Shown: piece after piece, positions 10,087-20,595 of the stretch | Numbering within the stretch: the stretch's first letter is position 1 | Layout of the letters: each line of letters begins with the position of its first letter | NCBI GenBank assembly: GCA_002682825.1 | Contig: NOKP01000030.1 | Location: 195,924 to 259,923, forward strand | DNA: 64,000 nucleotides | Direction: 5' to 3' | Source: Neonectria sp. B-13 | Lineage: Eukaryota > Ascomycota > Sordariomycetes > Hypocreales > Nectriaceae | Made by a program: the position numbers and the translations under genes | The notes under the pieces: generated by a model | The model's database searches: none | What the model was told of the DNA's origin: nothing | What the model saw: the letters and a program-made list of their open reading frames with translations, nothing else

Positions 10087-12603
10087 TTGCGGACAAGGCC
10101 CTCTGTCGCCGAAATAGAGGGTGCGTCCGCCCTTATAAACCCCAAAACTGACAGCATGGCTGACTGGAGACCTAGGGTTGGCAGGATCGTCCCCGATTGC
10201 TCTATCATGCCATTAGTGAGTCGCCAGTCCCAGATTGGTGCATCGCTTGTAGCCACCAGCTACGTGACTCGAATCGGCGGGTCTATGATCGTCATTTTGT
10301 CATCAGTCCCTGCGACCTGCAGGAGGGTGCAGCAGCACTTCCCGGCTGACATCACCTCGGTCTGGGCGGCTGCGGGGTCTGGCCCTGAGGCAATATCTAT
10401 CTGGGTCGAGATTGTGGCAGAGAGAAAACGGCAAATTCTATTTGAGGAACAGCAAGGTGTTTACAAGACGTCTCTTGAGCTTCAGATTGTGAGTCGCCAA
10501 GAGGTATCGCGAAACTATCTTGCCGAATGGGACGCTATGGCACGGGCTTGGCTCCAGGCTGTCGACGATGCCCAGATGCGCCGACAGAAGCAACTCATGC
10601 TCATCATCAACAACATTCGCCTTCCCATGAACACACGTGGAAGCACCTTTGACCGAGTCATAGACGCATGGACAAAGGCTCTCGAGGCCATGGAAAAGCT
10701 CGTTGCGGCCAGCCTCAGTGGATTGTCAAAGCAGCCACTTTGATGGGGATTGCATCTTGGCACATCTATCCAGACCTGCTTGTCCTTGGAGACACCATTT
10801 CTACGGTCAAATTCGGAGACGACTTGGTTCCTGACACAGGGCAGCTGACTATTAGGCTCGAGAATGTGGATTCGGACAAGCAAGATGGCATATTCTGGTC
10901 GCTTCCGTTATCTCACCTTCGATTCTATGGAGACCCCGTGGTGGCACAGTTGAATACCGCCCACGATGCCTCAAGGTTCAGTATAGAGGAGCTACAGATA
11001 CTGGCTTTCGGCTCTGCAACCTCTACGTGGGGAGGTTATTACATGGATCCAGGCGAAGCTGCTCACTTTTCATGGCAGTGAGCAAGCAAATCGACGACAT
11101 GTCCCGACCTGGCCTTGGATGGCTTTCGGTTTTAGTCACGGCAAGTAAGACTTTGATCGAAGCCACGGGGGACGAGCTGAAAAACAATCTGGCTATTGTT
11201 GCACTCGGCCGACGAAACGGGCGTCAATTCCTGTCTGAAAAACACCACTACTCACTCCCATATTTGGGTCTTAGGCACCCGTTTGTTTCTCACCTTCTCA
11301 AACGTCCAGAGTCTGTGTTCAACACGGAATCTCTGGAGAGGATGCGATTCGTTGCATCGCAGCTTGGGCTTCGACCTAACGAGTGCATCATTCGTATTCG
11401 CAAATAACTCAATTCGAATGAGGTGGGGAACTGGCTTGATCATGACCTTTCTAAGCAAAATCACCCAAACTATGAATATCTCACCGCTGTATCTCACACG
11501 GGTTACACGGTCGAAGGCATGGAACCTTTGCATATTCGGTGGGCGGAGAACAAGTCCTGGACCCCAGAATCCGAGTCGCACATTTCCACGAGGACTTCTG
11601 CCTGCTCTTGTCATTCACAAGGACACAACTGTCACTCAATGAGATGCTCCTGGAAGCAGGTCAATATCTCGTGTTCACGACTTTGTCACTCAACTATCAG
11701 CCAAGGTGATTCTACTTCAGAATGTGTTGGATGTAAGAGAGCCGACAGACATATGGCACTCGAGTACAATCCGAGACTTATATGTGGTCGTGACGAACAC
11801 CTGGCCACGAGGAGCTTTTTATTCGCCCAGTCCCTTCAGGGGAAAAACTATGTGAATGTTACCTATCTTCAGACCCGAATGCGTCGTCCTCCAAAAGGAT
11901 ACCCAAGTCCGAGTAGTTGAAACCGCCATTTCAATTTTCGACAAGGGAAAGTGGGTGGCCGATCTCGACGTTCTCTTGCTATACGAGCCCACACTTGAAG
12001 GCCACGCATTCGTGAAGAGGCTAGAAGAGACATTGGGGACAGGGTGCAAAAAGTCTCTACAGCACCATCGAATAACAGAGCGTCTCACGGCAATCGACAA
12101 CTGGGAGGAGCTGCTGAATGTCCCCGAGGACATTGGACAAACATATCGGAGTTGTTCGAGTCAGTGACAACTGGCTGGCCCAAGTCGCTACTGCACGTGT
12201 TGCCGTGCAGAAAGAATTTCGAACTTTCATACTTCCTTCTTCTGGGGTTTGCTGGGCTTGCTGCGCGAAGACGTATAGATGGAGTAAGGCTCAAGGGGAA
12301 GATGGCAGCTCGTTTCACCATTAGGATTAACTTCCAACCTTTCCCGATGTCACGCACGAGGATAGGATTGGAGATCTGAGTCGGGTCCTCTCCAAGTTCA
12401 CAGAGTATGCCATGGAAGGCTCATTCGAAACCCCTGAGTTTGACTTTGACTCGGATGGTTCAGATGACACAGTGATTACCGTCAAAGAGGCATATGCCGT
12501 TTTTGAGGCTTTACCGCAAGCTTTTACTTGCCAAGGAGAGACAAAATCAGTTTGGATACAAGTATTCAAGCTAAAAAGAACGGGAATTAATCTGCTAATT
12601 TGA
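10087..12603 (+). pseudogene. Large fungal-specific protein of unknown function, multiply frameshifted
   Basis: Protein-like sequence runs through this stretch but hops between frames. The frame starting near 10087 (TSYVTRIGGSMIVILSSVPA, then WDAMARAWLQAVDDA and QLMLIINNIRLPMNTRGS) shifts near 10733 within an AAG/AAA run into KAATLMGIASWHIYPDLLVL. It shifts again near 11075 (TTTT run) into FMAVSKQIDDMSRPGLGW, meets an in-frame TAA at 11405-11407, continues as NWLDHDLSKQNHPNYEYLT, and shifts near 11570 into RVAHFHEDFCLLLSF. Further pieces appear at 11856-12167 (VVETAISIFDKGKWVADLDV), 12118-12240 and 12412-12603. At least four frameshifts and several stops show it is dead. I recognise it only as a large, soluble, uncharacterised protein type of filamentous fungi; no function is assigned. 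It converges on the NmrA-like gene. Confidence 0.7.
10133..10139 (-). promoter_or_regulatory. TATA-like box of the CorA-like gene
   Basis: The minus strand reads TTTATAA about 107 bp upstream of the start codon at 10025. It overlaps the beginning of the plus-strand pseudogene, so it is a weak assignment. Confidence 0.25.
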
Positions 12604-12635
12604 CCGCCGTAATTCTGAAATGCTCGCTCGCAATT

Positions 12636-13541
12636 CTACATGAAAGTTCCCTTATTCTCCTCCATCCAAGCACCAAAATCTTGCATGTTGGGATTAACGC
12701 TCCGGCATTCCTGCACACTGCCACCGTAGCCTTCTTCGCCAAACCACTTGAACATGTCGCCCACAGACCCCTTCAGCACAAACTTGACAGCACTCGCAAT
12801 CGGGCAAGCTGCCATGGCCATGGACTGCCCGGTGATCTTTTTGTAGATGGCGTCAGCCTCGGGCTGCGTCAATTCATCGCCCACGAGTGTCAAGGCCGCG
12901 TTTCTGTACTTGTCGGGCTGGAGAAAGCTCTGAGCCGCGAACCAGCCGATGTCCTTGGTGGAAACCATCTGGAGCTTCTTGTTGCCAAGCTGCTCCCACA
13001 TGCGGGCGAACCCTTTGCCATGGATGTCTGTTGTGAGGTTTTCGAAGAAAGTGACGGGTCGAAGAATTGTGTAGGTCATCTGCTGGGGGCTCTTCTCGGC
13101 CCGGCGTTCAAGATGCTTCTCAATTGCGTGCTTCGCCACAAAGTTCTTGACGTAGGTGGGATTGTGAGGTGATCGCTCAGGGCCGCCACGGTCTCCGGAC
13201 GAGTAAACAAAAACCTGAGCGCCATGCATGACGGCCGCGTCGACCATAGCCTTGCCTTGCTGCTCCTCGGAATCCGAGTTGATCTGGACGCTGTAGACGC
13301 CCCATACGGACCCCGCCTTGTTGAAGATATCGTCGGCGTTGGCCAAGTCTCCCTCAATGACCGACACGTTAGGGTGAGCGGCGAGCTTCTGCGCCCTGCG
13401 GCTGGTCGCATCGCGAGTCACTGCGACGATGTTGAAGGAAGGCGCTTGGGAAGAAGCCAAGATGTTCTCAATGACAGCGCCGCCTTGCTTGCCGGTTGCG
13501 CCGGTCACGAGGACAGTCTTGCGGGGTACAAAAGTGGTCAT
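12636..13541 (-). CDS. NmrA-like NAD(P)-binding family protein
   Basis: Single-exon gene of 301 residues. The N-terminus MTTFVPRKTVLVTGATGKQGGAV contains the glycine-rich dinucleotide motif TGATGKQGG of atypical short-chain dehydrogenases, with the NmrA-type GxxGxxG spacing. Later segments (IVAVTRDATS, VSVIEGDLAN, VWGVYSVQ, VFVYSSGDRGG, TILRPVTFFENL) follow the NmrA/HSCARG order. Such proteins either sense NADP(H) and regulate transcription factors or reduce small molecules; the sequence does not decide between these roles. The start at 13541 is preferred to the longer upstream frame because the family begins directly before the first beta strand. No introns or damage are seen. It sits immediately 3' of the large pseudogene. 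Confidence 0.9.
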   Translation of the reverse strand: MTTFVPRKTVLVTGATGKQGGAVIENILASSQAPSFNIVAVTRDATSRRAQKLAAHPNVSVIEGDLANADDIFNKAGSVWGVYSVQINSDSEEQQGKAMVDAAVMHGAQVFVYSSGDRGGPERSPHNPTYVKNFVAKHAIEKHLERRAEKSPQQMTYTILRPVTFFENLTTDIHGKGFARMWEQLGNKKLQMVSTKDIGWFAAQSFLQPDKYRNAALTLVGDELTQPEADAIYKKITGQSMAMAACPIASAVKFVLKGSVGDMFKWFGEEGYGGSVQECRSVNPNMQDFGAWMEENKGTFM

Positions 13542-13948
13542 TTTAACTGATTTCTCGGGAAATGATGGAAAGGTTGTATTGATTGCAAAGATCTTGTCGG
13601 TCAGAGATGGTTGTCTTGTAGAACAAGCGGTGAAGTTGTCTTGATGATGTATGATGATGGTTGGTTGTGGTTGATGGTTCAAGTTGGTCTCTTGTTCGCG
13701 AACAACCCCGATATATGTATTCTCGCCTGAAGCAATTTTTAGCCGAAAATGCGGCACCCGAACCAAACAGGGCTGAAACTCGCAACCTGCTCCTAACCCC
13801 TGTCATCTCACAATCCGAGTGCGAAGGTGGGATGAGCGAGGATCGCGCTGACAGTGGACTAGCTTGCTCTAGGAATAGATCCACAACGAGGCTTGTCTTC
13901 AATGCTGCCCTGAAAGCGGATGCAAGCGGGCAGATTGATTGCCCGAGA
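13542..13948. other. Upstream region of the NmrA-like gene
   Basis: This interval should hold the 5' UTR and promoter of the NmrA-like gene. A weak minus-strand TATA-like word occurs near 13711-13717. No gene is supported. Confidence 0.4.
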
Positions 13949-14205
13949 GCATTTGCATTGCCGCGTTGGTGCAGACGCGCTCTATATCAATGTCCGATTC
14001 GGCTCATTTACCCAGCCGGCGGCCATCTTAATCGCTGTTTTATGGAGCAGAACGTAGGCGATGACGTACAACCACTTTGACCATTCTCCCCCATAGAAAG
14101 ACAACAGTGACCGTTAGGATGCACTGGATCCTTTTCTCTCAAGCGCAGGAATTAGCCAACTGGATGTCTACATTACCCACATCTTCCGCCTGTCACACAA
14201 TTGCT
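13949..14205 (+). repeat. Dispersed repeat, copy A (~257 bp)
   Basis: The sequence from gcatttgcatt to cacaattgctta aligns end to end with the reverse complement of 29124-29384. The two copies keep long identical words (for example gcgttggtgcagacgcgct, with only the flanking bases changed) and differ mostly by C/T and G/A substitutions, copy A being the GC-richer one. Similarity stops abruptly on both sides. No coding capacity and no clear terminal inverted repeats are visible. It could be a MITE, a solo LTR or another short non-autonomous element. Confidence 0.8.
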
Positions 14206-14340
14206 TATTCATTTATGTCCTTGACTAGGAAGAGATTATAGAGAGCATATCAAGAGCACTAAGTTATGCAGCGTGCTGTAAGGAGTGTGCTCCAAGGGGC
14301 GGTACAAAGTGCGATGCGAGAAATCCTCCACTGTGAAGAA

Positions 14341-14366
14341 CGCTGAGCCCGAGCGCTGAGCCCGAG
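14341..14366. repeat. 13-bp tandem duplication
   Basis: The unit cgctgagcccgag occurs twice in direct succession. It is a simple local duplication in non-coding sequence. Confidence 0.8.
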
Positions 14367-14460
14367 CGACGTGAAAACAGGAGCGCTGTGAAGGGTGGTG
14401 TAAAGAGCCGTAGTAAAGAATAGTGGGGGGGTATAGCGGGGTGGCACGCCCTGGGGACTA

Positions 14461-14476
14461 TACCAAAATTTTGGTA
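14461..14476. repeat. 16-bp perfect palindrome
   Basis: taccaaaattttggta is a perfect palindrome. The half-site word taccaa or gtacca recurs at about 14491, 14533 and 14584, giving a small cluster of related sites over about 130 bp. Function unknown. Confidence 0.7.
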
Positions 14477-14720
14477 CAGTCCCTATGATGTACCAATGTG
14501 TACCGCTAGGTGTGCCACTGGCATGCCATCTGTACCAAAGGTTCCAGCTTTATACCACATGTGCCAACCAGATTCCAAGGTTGTACCAGAGAGTTACAAG
14601 CGTACACAGGCCACACCAGCAATGTCGAGCGATCTAAGCTTGTAGGCCCTGGAACATTTAGTGCATCACAGGTGGCTCACTGCCGCGCCAGATCCACGCC
14701 AGATCCAAGCCAGCGCAAAA

Positions 14721-14761
14721 CATGGATGGATAGACCCATGGATGCATAGACCCATGGATGG
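14721..14761. repeat. 16-bp tandem repeat, 2.5 copies
   Basis: The unit catggatgnatagacc occurs twice and is followed by a partial third copy. It is a minisatellite-like stretch in non-coding DNA. Confidence 0.8.
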
Positions 14762-15720
14762 AATGGAATGATGCCAGCGGCTGCTTGACGCACGACCTAG
14801 ACTTAGCAATTGCACGAATGGTACTTAGAGACACCTGTAGCTTTACGATGATTTAAGATATATAAATCGAACGAAACTATATCTCGATGAAGGCGGCAGG
14901 GCACACCAAGACGCAGGTTCGGGCCTTGCTTGGCGATCCTCTGGGTACCCATCAACATTACAATTTAAACAAGATAGAAACAAAATAAAGCAGCAAAAAA
15001 CGGTACTTGCAGAGTCATAGTGTCAAAATACGGATGTCTAAAAGAAAACGTACTATCTCTTCGTAATACATGCCAGATTGCATTATTCATGTGTCGCTCT
15101 TGTGTTGCAGCCGGAGCCATTAACCGTAAAGACTGGACGCAACGAATGGAGAAACAATAGGCAAAAAAAGAAAACAAACTAAAGGTTCAATGAAAAAGGC
15201 GACAAAAAGCAGCAGAAGCAATAGGGACCAAGAGCAGACGTTTTAGATTGACATTGTTGCAAGGCATGTTGTAAAGCTCCAATGTGTGCGGAATTGACGT
15301 TCGCTTAAGGGCGTTCATCGTCAGTATCTAGGCTCCATCCGCGTCTAGGGGACGAAGAACCGTCGACATCGACTATTGGACGGGCTCGAGGAGTTTGGTC
15401 CTGGTCACCTCAATTCCAACGGACTTCAGGACGTCTGAAGATGCTGGAGTCCAGGCAAGGTCGGACAGACGACTAGGTAGCCAGATGAAGCTAGATAAGT
15501 ATATCATTGAACCCCATTGATGAAAACTTATGCGGTGCAGTACCAACATTTTTGAACTGCATAGAGAATAGGTTTAGATCAAAGAACTCTCCCAGGTTGC
15601 CACTGGAGCTTTGGCCAAGACCAGACCCCAATGGGGGAGGGGGAGGAGGAAGGCCAGTCTAGACATCAATATTAGTATTAAATGATAATACCATGAAGTA
15701 AGATAGAGAGCAGACATACC

Positions 15721-16135
15721 ATAATGAGATCCTCTCTGGCTTATTTCATGTTGACTAGTGCATTCTGGGCCTTAGTCTGAATCATCCTCTGGGCAAGCTT
15801 TGCAAAAGAATTCTCATTAACGTACTCAAACTCTTCAAGCAAGCTCCAAGCAACAAGGTTTTAGCAAATACGCTTACGCATGTTCTCATCTTTAACCCAG
15901 CCCTTAAGGTTTAGCTTATTCTTGAGCTTTCCAGCAGGCGACAAGTTCATGGGCTTCTCAACAGCCCAGAGCTTCAGCATGGCAATAACAAGATTCAGAT
16001 AAATGTTCCGAATAAAATAAAACCCTTGTTGGTCTTATCGCTGCTTTGTCCAATTGAAGTCGATGATACACACAACATAACGGAAGATTGCATTGAACAA
16101 CATCCGATCAAGTCTCTGCGGGAGGAAGTCTTGAA
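15721..16135 (-). pseudogene. Degenerate reading frame of repeat-like origin, unknown protein
   Basis: On the minus strand one frame reads coherently from about 16135 to 15721 through three in-frame TAA codons. Segments such as RLDRMLFNAIFRYVVCIIDF, LNLVIAMLKLWAVEKPMNLS and NLVAWSLLEEFEYVNENSF look like real globular protein, with helix-like spacing of hydrophobic residues. Each TAA could come from CAA by C-to-T change. I do not recognise the family. The surrounding decay suggests a remnant of a mobile element or a repeat-associated gene, but that is inference. Confidence 0.45.
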
Positions 16136-16720
16136 GACGGCCTGGTTCCCGTCGGCGTGGATGTTCTAGATGAACACCATGATCTCTGGGCGGTTCTCTG
16201 CCAGCTCAAAGGACCAGGCCTAAAGAAGAGAGTTAAAACTTCCCACACAACAGAAAACAAACCGACAGAAGACACTTACATAGCAGTACCGCCAAAGGAA
16301 ATGAGATTCTATAGTTTTGAACTTGCTCTTCAGAGTGCGGATCATCTGGATACATCTCTCTCTATTGGTTGGAAGGGATGGGTTGATTAGACAAGGATGG
16401 TAACCACCCAACAAAGCGATCACTGTGTTACAAGAACAACATGAGAGACCAATAATACTTGATTTTGGTGGTATCTTCAAGCGTAGCGTCGACAGAAAAC
16501 TCAGTCTCTGTCATAATGACATCCAACTCTTATTGTGTATTATCGCTTTCAGTGACAACAGTGCATCATCTATTGACAAGATCCCACTCAAATTCAGGCA
16601 GCGGTTAGTCACAGAGCTCAATCAAATTGCGTCAACTAGGGATCCAAAGGCAGTTGGAGCAGACTCAATGGCTCATCTTCCTGGAGTTCCTCAGCTTCCA
16701 GTCTGTCCGCTCGGGGGGCC

Positions 16721-16832
16721 ACTATATTAACTATTATATATTATTTACTATATTATTGATAATACTAAGTATAATATCTCACTATATCTATTATAACTTA
16801 AGCATTATTCTTTAAGCTATAGTAGGTAATAT
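16721..16832. other. AT-rich island
   Basis: About 110 bp consist almost only of A and T (runs of tatta, tatata and similar), sharply different from both flanks. It may be an RIP-degraded remnant or a low-complexity spacer. Confidence 0.6.
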
Positions 16833-17257
16833 GTGCGATTGAGTTCGGACCCTCGGAGGTAGTATAGTCGGAGCCCCACCGGGTTGTCAACAAGTCCGGC
16901 CCCACAAATCCCGAGACTTTGTGACCTGAAGGCCGGCCAAAAGTAACCTATTTGGACGGCCAATGTCACGGCCGCAAAATCAACATGATAAAAAGTTACT
17001 ACGACGATGTTAACAGCAATCCGATGTTGGGCAATGCTGAATCAATGACCATTCGCGTGGGGCTGTTAGCCTGTAGAGCCCTGGCCAACCCCAAGATTTC
17101 ATTGGCCAAGACAGCTCTTCCGGACCAACACGGTTTTCATCCTCGTTCACTGTGACCACTTTTGTCCATGTGGCGTTAGTTCATAACTCACAATTCAAGA
17201 AATTAGCTCATTACGTGATGGCCCCTGTTGTCAACGCGCCTCGGCACATGCGAGGGA

Positions 17258-17290
17258 TTTGTTTCCCCAAGCCTCACCAACGCACCTGCC
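17258..17290 (+). repeat. Arm 1 of a 33-bp split inverted repeat
   Basis: This 33-mer, beginning tttgtttccccaagc, matches the reverse complement of 20596-20628 with one C/T difference. Read on the minus strand it encodes AGALVRLGETN, matching AGALVKLGETN at the other arm; weaker similarity continues for some 25 bp beyond. The arms lie about 3.3 kb apart and bracket the cysteine-rich secreted protein gene. Confidence 0.7.
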
Positions 17291-18094
17291 CGAACCATTG
17301 CCCCACCCCGACAACTCGCATATCGCTGTTGTGATCCAATTCGTCGTTCAGGGACCGGTTCAATGCTGCCTGGTGCCGTCTCAGGGGGAACGGAATTCTC
17401 CACGCCCTTCTCCAAGACGTTAACTTGGATCCTGAGTAGAAAGAGTCTAGCAAGTGGGGAGTCGTCCGCTTGGTACATTGGGCATCGTCTTGGCTGATCA
17501 ATCCGACTTCAACAGCCATCTTCACCGCCGAATGGTCCCGCAGCTCAAGGATTGCACAGACCGAAGGACACTAGCACTGAAAAGTCTGGTATCTAGCCGA
17601 AACAATACAGGGAGGCAAGTCTTAGGAGACAGGCAAAGTCATAAGCATAGCAATTGTTCAGATTAGATCGCTTGAATTGTTACTTAGCTTGGGCCGAGAA
17701 TCCTGAGTTTGGGTCTAGGTGGGCTGAGCTCTGGGCTGAGATATTCAACTCGTGGATCCGTTCACATGTTATCAATGATCTTCTGTGTTCAAGATAATAT
17801 GATTGCGCCGTAGTAAACGTACATGCTCGCGGTAGTGGAGTCATCGCGTTTGGGTCGGTGTGTATTCTCTCTTGGGCTGATCGCTAGCGTTACATTCCCT
17901 GCATCTAGCCGTCGTTTACCGCGCTGGCTAGAGGAGTGTGCCCTAATCATTCGTACCTCACTCGTATGATAGTCGCGCGCATGTCGCGGCAGGCAAAGGG
18001 AAGCGAAGGAAATACGAACATGCAGTGTGTTCGTAATAGTGGACCCTACAGAAGTTCCAGGTCTAACCTTTGTGGTAAGTACATGCCAGAACGA

Positions 18095-18100
18095 TATAAA
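18095..18100 (+). promoter_or_regulatory. TATA box of the small secreted protein gene
   Basis: TATAAA occurs 142 bp upstream of the start codon at 18242, within a C/T- and A-rich leader typical of fungal secreted protein genes. Confidence 0.45.
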
Positions 18101-18241
18101 CAGCTGGGCTTATCCCCCCAACTCAATATCCAAATCGATCACTCCCATCTTACTTCCTTCTCAAAGACTTTCAACTCTAAAATTTGCGAACGGGTTTCCC
18201 AAATACACCTATTTCTACCACCTCAACCACCTCAACTAAAG

Positions 18242-18653
18242 ATGAAGCTCAACGCGATTCTTGCCCTTATCGCCTATCAGGCTGTTTTCGCCTCCACGAT
18301 GCCAGCTGGCCCAGGGCCATTGGAGGAAACCAATGACATTACCCCCAATGTAAATGTACTGGAAGAGAGGGGTTCATGTTGGTTCGGAAAGGGCATCGGA
18401 TGCAGCAAATCTGGATACTGCTGGCAGGTGTGCAACGAAAAGCAAGGAACGTGGTGCTGGATGGCAAGGGCGTCGGGGGCATGGGAATATTGCGGCAAAG
18501 CTAGTGGAGCTGATGACCACTGCGTCAATGNNNNNNNNNNNNNNNNNNNNNNNNNNNNNNNNNNNNNNNNNNNNNNNNNNNNNNNNNNNNNNNNNNNNNN
18601 NNNNNNNNNNNNNNNNNNNNNNNNNNNNNNACTGTGGGTGTAAATGCTGGTAA
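18242..18653 (+). CDS. Small secreted cysteine-rich protein, effector-like (interrupted by assembly gap)
   Basis: The frame starts MKLNAILALIAYQAVFAS, a clear signal peptide with likely cleavage after residue 18-20. It continues through an acidic, proline-containing pro-region (residues 20-43) to a Cys- and Trp-rich domain with Cys at 46, 54, 60, 64, 72, 84 and 94. The coding sequence then enters 100 N. After the gap the plausible ending is Cys-Gly-Cys-Lys-Cys-Trp and TAA at 18651-18653, which is in a different frame from the left side if the gap were exactly 100 bases; the gap size is therefore probably nominal. At least ten cysteines imply a disulphide-stabilised extracellular protein. It resembles small secreted proteins of plant- or fungus-associated ascomycetes. 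No activity can be assigned. GluGluArg at 41-43 may be a processing site, though not a classical KR. Confidence 0.75.
18531..18630. other. Assembly gap (100 N)
   Basis: One hundred undetermined bases interrupt the secreted protein gene. A round 100 is usually a placeholder for an unknown gap length. Confidence 0.99.
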
Positions 18654-19938
18654 GGGGAGGTCTCTGGACGATCCCGCGGGGGGGGGGGGTTGATGTATGT
18701 TCTGTCAGTTCGGGGGGATATATCTATGTTTCTTCGTCCTCCTTTTTAGTGACTTCTTTAGTTGGCAATCCATCTGAAAACCCCCAGATCTTCCAATGAA
18801 CGTACCCTGACAAATAATTTGGCTCGCCTCAAGCGGATGGATCCCAAAGCTAACATCGTCGGAGCTCAATCGGCTCCGCCGGTCCACGCGAGTGGGTCTC
18901 TTCTCCATGATAGCGGGTATCTCACCTCTTCGATGAGCAGACCACCGAGGCTGAGGCCGGTGTGTATTAGTGAGCTGGACAGCATGCTAGATCATGCACT
19001 AGGCGAATCTAGAGCAACATGACAGACAAAGTCGGAACGTCTTACATCAACTTGTACTTTGGAAAAGGGGGTTGACCTCTCCACAACGAGACTTATCTCA
19101 AGATTGGTGTTAATGCCATTTCTCCTTCGGTGTCAATTCGTCTTTGGGCGTTTCTCCATGTCGTAAGCAACTTGGCAATTGTATCTATCACCCTTGAACC
19201 ACTAAAAGTATATCCATCTTCCGTCGCCCAGGAGAAGAAGGGGCAAGATATCGAGAGTTAAGTCAGCTAGGAGGGCTGCTGAGAAAGGCGTGCCGATGGC
19301 TTTCTCCAAGGTAGCGTGAACTCTAGCCTAACCTGACCGCCAACTATCTATCTAAGCTAAACCTAAACTAAATATCATATTCATTAGGTAAAGAACTTAT
19401 TAAAACTACCGAAACTAAGTCAAACTAAAGTAACCCTATTTAACTTGATCAACGATGTAGGAGCCGATGGATGGCATCGTGCAGGGAGGGAGGAGAAGGT
19501 GACGGACACTTCAGACAAGAAGAACCCGGTTGGTAAGGCAAAGAAAACAAATCACCCGTCCTCATCAGAGGAGTGGGTAAGGTATCTCGAACCGCTTCCA
19601 TAGAAAAGAGAGATGAAAGAAAGAGAGGGTGAAGAATAGATCAGGAGACCTTGGGCGTTGGGGATAGATAGGATGGCTCAATCATCATCGAAGGTCGCAT
19701 ATTCAGGGACACGCAAATCAAGCTCATATAGGAACGTCTCGATTTGCGAGACGTTGTAACTCCCAATCTCGCACTGTCTTTACAGATATTCACGTAGTTT
19801 TGGTCAGTCAACATTCCGGCTACGCGATGAGCCTCGAACAGCTTATTCCACAAGCTAGGGACAGTTGAAGCACATCAAGATGCCAATTAAGGTCATGGAT
19901 CGTTCATATTAAATACCATTGGCACTTAAGCGCCTGCC
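18654..19938. other. Gene-free stretch after the secreted protein gene
   Basis: It begins with a 10-base G run near 18680 and continues as 3' flank, then mixed-composition DNA with an A/T-rich part around 19330-19440. A minus-strand frame at 19641-19853 (NYVNICKDSARLGVTTSRK) may be the downstream end of the degenerate frame at 19939-20580. Nothing else is supported. Confidence 0.4.
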
Positions 19939-20580
19939 TCAACCGAGCTCGAAGGACCAGCAACTTCTGCCTTGGGCTTCACCTAAATTCGGGCCACCCG
20001 GCCAGCCTTCCACAGGCCCATGTGCAAGTTCCGCAAAACCCCTTGGCAAATGAGCCTTCCTGTCAGGCCCAAAGGTCTTGAACTTGTCAGCACTGGGTGA
20101 CTTTCCCTTACCCTTGCCCTCTCCTCCCAGCGCGCTAGTGACGTTGATCTCACTGCACCTTTGATGGGTAAACATAACGTTGAGTCGCCGCTCGTCCTAA
20201 CAGGCAGGACAAGTCTTCGGATGGACAGTGCCCATGATGCCGATGCCTATATTGCTCTCCTTGCCCTAGAACGTATGTACGGTGGATGCTAGGGGCAACG
20301 CATGGAGTGCCTTGTACTCTAGGCACTTCCTCGTCTTGGCGATGAGCTCCACATTAGCTGTATATGGATCAACGATGAAGTTTTCTGGGTCAACGCCATT
20401 CGCCTTCATGAATTCAGCGGCTAGGCTAAGCATGATCTTGACTTAGTCAGGGCTCCTCTTTGGTCTAGTTATGTTGACAATAAAGACATCGGAGCCTTTA
20501 TAGTAGAGGAAGACAGGGCTGAGCTTGCTCGCTAGCGATGGCTTTACCTCTAGGTACTTTACCAAGATCCTGGCTTTAAA
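19939..20580 (-). pseudogene. Degenerate reading frame with CxxC-H-C motif, repeat-like
   Basis: On the minus strand a single frame stays coherent for about 210 codons despite three in-frame stops. Readable segments: ARILVKYLEVKPSLASKLSP, FLYYKGSDVFIVNITRPKRS, FMKANGVDPENFIVDPY, CLEYKALHALPLASTV, VHPKTCPAC and FTHQRCSEINVTSALGGEG. The CPAC/HQRC spacing looks like a zinc-binding pair. The tail is Gly/Lys/Pro-rich (GKGKGKSPSADKFKTFG). The stops (TAA, TAG, TAG) could each derive from CAA or CAG. I do not recognise the parent family; a retroelement Gag-like or other repeated gene is possible. Confidence 0.5.
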
Positions 20581-20595
20581 TGTTTAACTAAGCCA

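Larger units (their letters stand above)
14206..15720. other. Gene-free stretch with short repeats
   Basis: No gene is supported here. The left third is rich in short direct and inverted repeats, listed separately. Between 14870 and 15720 the sequence is A/T-rich with A runs and holds only short frames without recognisable similarity. It links repeat copy A to the degenerate frame at 15721. Confidence 0.5.
16136..18094. other. Gene-poor stretch upstream of the small secreted protein
   Basis: No intact gene is supported. The stretch contains an AT-rich island and one arm of a split inverted repeat, both listed separately. Open frames here are short, overlap on both strands and show no recognisable family. 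The last few hundred bases probably carry the promoter of the gene at 18242. Confidence 0.4.

Noticed and set aside
10047..10256. 69-codon minus-strand frame upstream of the CorA-like gene
   Set aside because: It is antisense to the better-supported start of the large pseudogene and does not join the CorA-like gene in frame by any good splice pair.
17203..17525. Overlapping frames on both strands around arm 1 of the inverted repeat
   Set aside because: All three overlap one another; the only meaningful part is the short word shared with 20596-20628, reported as a repeat.
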